Source of the DNA: Nocardioidaceae bacterium UBA4001
GTDB taxonomy: Bacteria; Actinomycetota; Actinomycetes; Propionibacteriales; Nocardioidaceae
Assembly (NCBI GenBank): GCA_002384855.1
Contig: DGBP01000025.1
Location: 1 to 13,222 of the forward strand
Length of the DNA: 13,222 nt
Direction of reading: 5' to 3'
Both the position numbers and the translations under genes were made by a program. The stretch's first letter is position 1; each line of letters opens with the position of its first letter. A model generated the notes under the pieces. The model ran no database searches, had not been told where the DNA came from, and worked only from the letters and a program-made list of their open reading frames with translations. Below, piece after piece: positions 12,207 to 13,222 of this stretch.

Positions 12207-13222
12207 ATGAAACGGGGAACCCGCATCACCACCGCCGTCGCCGTGGTGGCCGCAGCCGCCATCGCGGTCGGCGCAGGCTCAGCGTTCGGCATGCTGTCGC
12301 TGGTGCCGATCGGCACAGAGTCGTCCGCACCGGACGCACCGGTGGTCGCGGTCGAGTCGCCGCCCACCGCGAGCCCCAGTGGGGCTCTTTCCGAGTCGCC
12401 GGCCCCACAGCCGTCCGGCCCCCCTGCGACGATCGAGCCGTCGCCGGAGCCCGAGCCGCTCCTCGAGCGTGGCGACCGGGGCCGGGAGGTGCGCGAGCTC
12501 CAGCACCGGCTCTACCAGATCGCGTGGTACGCCACCCCCACCACCGGCACCTTCGACGACGCCACGGTGAAGGCCGTCCGCGGTTTCCAGCGCAAGCGGG
12601 GCTTCGACGTGACCGGCGAGGTCGACGAGCGCACCTGGCGCCGCCTCGGCACGATGACCCGGCAGCCCAGCGACGACGAGATGTTCAACCGCTTCGGCCC
12701 GCCGCTGTTCCAGCTCGGCGACTCGAGCGCCGAGGTCCGCGAGGTCCAGGCCCGGCTGCGGCAGATCGCCTGGTTCTTCGGAGACGTCTCCGACTACTAC
12801 GGCGAGCAGACCGTCGAAGCGGTCCGCGGCTTCCAGGCCAAGCGGATGATCCCCGTGACCGGAGCGGTCGACCAGCGCACCCTCGACCTGCTCCAGGGGA
12901 TGACCACGGAGCCGTCCGCGGACGACCTCGCCAACCGGCGTCCCGCACCCTCCGCCGGCGCACCGCTCGACCCGAGGTGCAGCACCGGGCGCGTGCTGTG
13001 CATCGACAAGTCGAGCAACAGCCTGCGCTGGGTGGTCGACGGCAAGGTGCAGGTCAACGTCGAGGTCCGCTTCGGCTCCGACGAGCTGCCGACCCGCGAG
13101 GGCCAGTTCGCCGTGCAGTGGAAGTCCCGGGACCACGTCTCGTCGCTCTACGACACGTCGATGCCGTTCGCGATGTTCTTCAGCGGCGGCCAGGCCGTGC
13201 ACTACTCGCCGGACTTCGCCGC
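12207..13222 (+). CDS. Exported double peptidoglycan-binding protein, probable L,D-transpeptidase (3' end outside window)
   Basis: The gene starts at ATG 12207 after GGGAGGA (12196-12202) and runs off the right edge with 338 codons visible. Residues 1-34 are MKRGTR plus a hydrophobic stretch, a signal peptide or membrane anchor without an obvious lipobox cysteine. Residues about 38-86 are a Pro/Ser/Glu-rich linker. Two PG_binding_1 domains follow at about 87-151 (GDRGREVRELQHRL, GTFDDATVKAVRGFQ) and 169-233 (GDSSAEVREVQARL, YGEQTVEAVRGFQAK), clearly duplicates. From about residue 258 (CSTGRVLCIDKSSNSLRWVV) the sequence resembles the start of a YkuD L,D-transpeptidase domain, reaching PFAMFFSGGQAVHYSPDF. 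The catalytic HGC motif would lie beyond the window. If so, it cross-links or modifies peptidoglycan outside the membrane. The transpeptidase call is likely but unproven here. Confidence 0.85.
   Translation, partial: MKRGTRITTAVAVVAAAAIAVGAGSAFGMLSLVPIGTESSAPDAPVVAVESPPTASPSGALSESPAPQPSGPPATIEPSPEPEPLLERGDRGREVRELQHRLYQIAWYATPTTGTFDDATVKAVRGFQRKRGFDVTGEVDERTWRRLGTMTRQPSDDEMFNRFGPPLFQLGDSSAEVREVQARLRQIAWFFGDVSDYYGEQTVEAVRGFQAKRMIPVTGAVDQRTLDLLQGMTTEPSADDLANRRPAPSAGAPLDPRCSTGRVLCIDKSSNSLRWVVDGKVQVNVEVRFGSDELPTREGQFAVQWKSRDHVSSLYDTSMPFAMFFSGGQAVHYSPDFA

Overview
The window is GC-rich, densely packed chromosomal DNA of an actinobacterium. GTG starts, chains of 4-base ATGA/GTGA gene overlaps and terminator hairpins without U-tracts fit this. 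The protein styles, and a family of short GGTGGTTGAG...-type repeats that I associate from memory with Nocardioides-like Propionibacteriales, point to Nocardioides or a relative; that genus-level call is inference.

Layout. (1) 1-320: a tRNA-Tyr(GTA) gene on the minus strand, with a hairpin just after it and a perfect inverted repeat just before it. (2) 320-2396, plus strand: yajQ (nucleotide-binding UPF0234 protein), then a uracil permease of the NCS2 family. (3) 2397-2543: a convergent intergenic region with two strong inverted repeats, probably termination signals. (4) 2544-12004, minus strand: a ten-gene complex I operon transcribed nuoA-B-C-H-I-J-K-L-M-N, every junction overlapping. (5) 12005-12206: a divergent intergenic region with hairpins and a candidate ECF-type promoter lying across an 11-bp perfect inverted repeat. 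(6) 12207 to the right edge, plus strand: the first 338 codons of a secreted or lipid-anchored-looking protein with two peptidoglycan-binding domains, most likely an L,D-transpeptidase cut off by the window.

The nuo operon is the centre of interest. Both of its ends are inside the window and it has no room for nuoD, nuoE, nuoF or nuoG, so it encodes the whole membrane arm (A, H, J-N) plus the connecting iron-sulfur proteins B and I and subunit C. It lacks the quinone-site partner NuoD and the NADH-oxidising module. Pump-channel Glu/Lys residues in K, L, M and N and the Fe-S cysteines of B and I are intact, so the operon looks functional. However, acidic residues normally conserved in NuoA and in the NuoH quinone-end loop are changed. 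Several subunits carry in-frame additions: three 33-bp repeats plus a palindromic element at the NuoB N-terminus, related repeat fragments in a NuoL loop and at the NuoK C-terminus, and Pro/Ala/Ser/acidic tails on NuoC, NuoI and NuoJ. The picture is a second, reduced complex I-like machine that either borrows D-G from a full nuo operon elsewhere or uses another electron donor, and whose genes tolerate repeat insertion at termini and loops.
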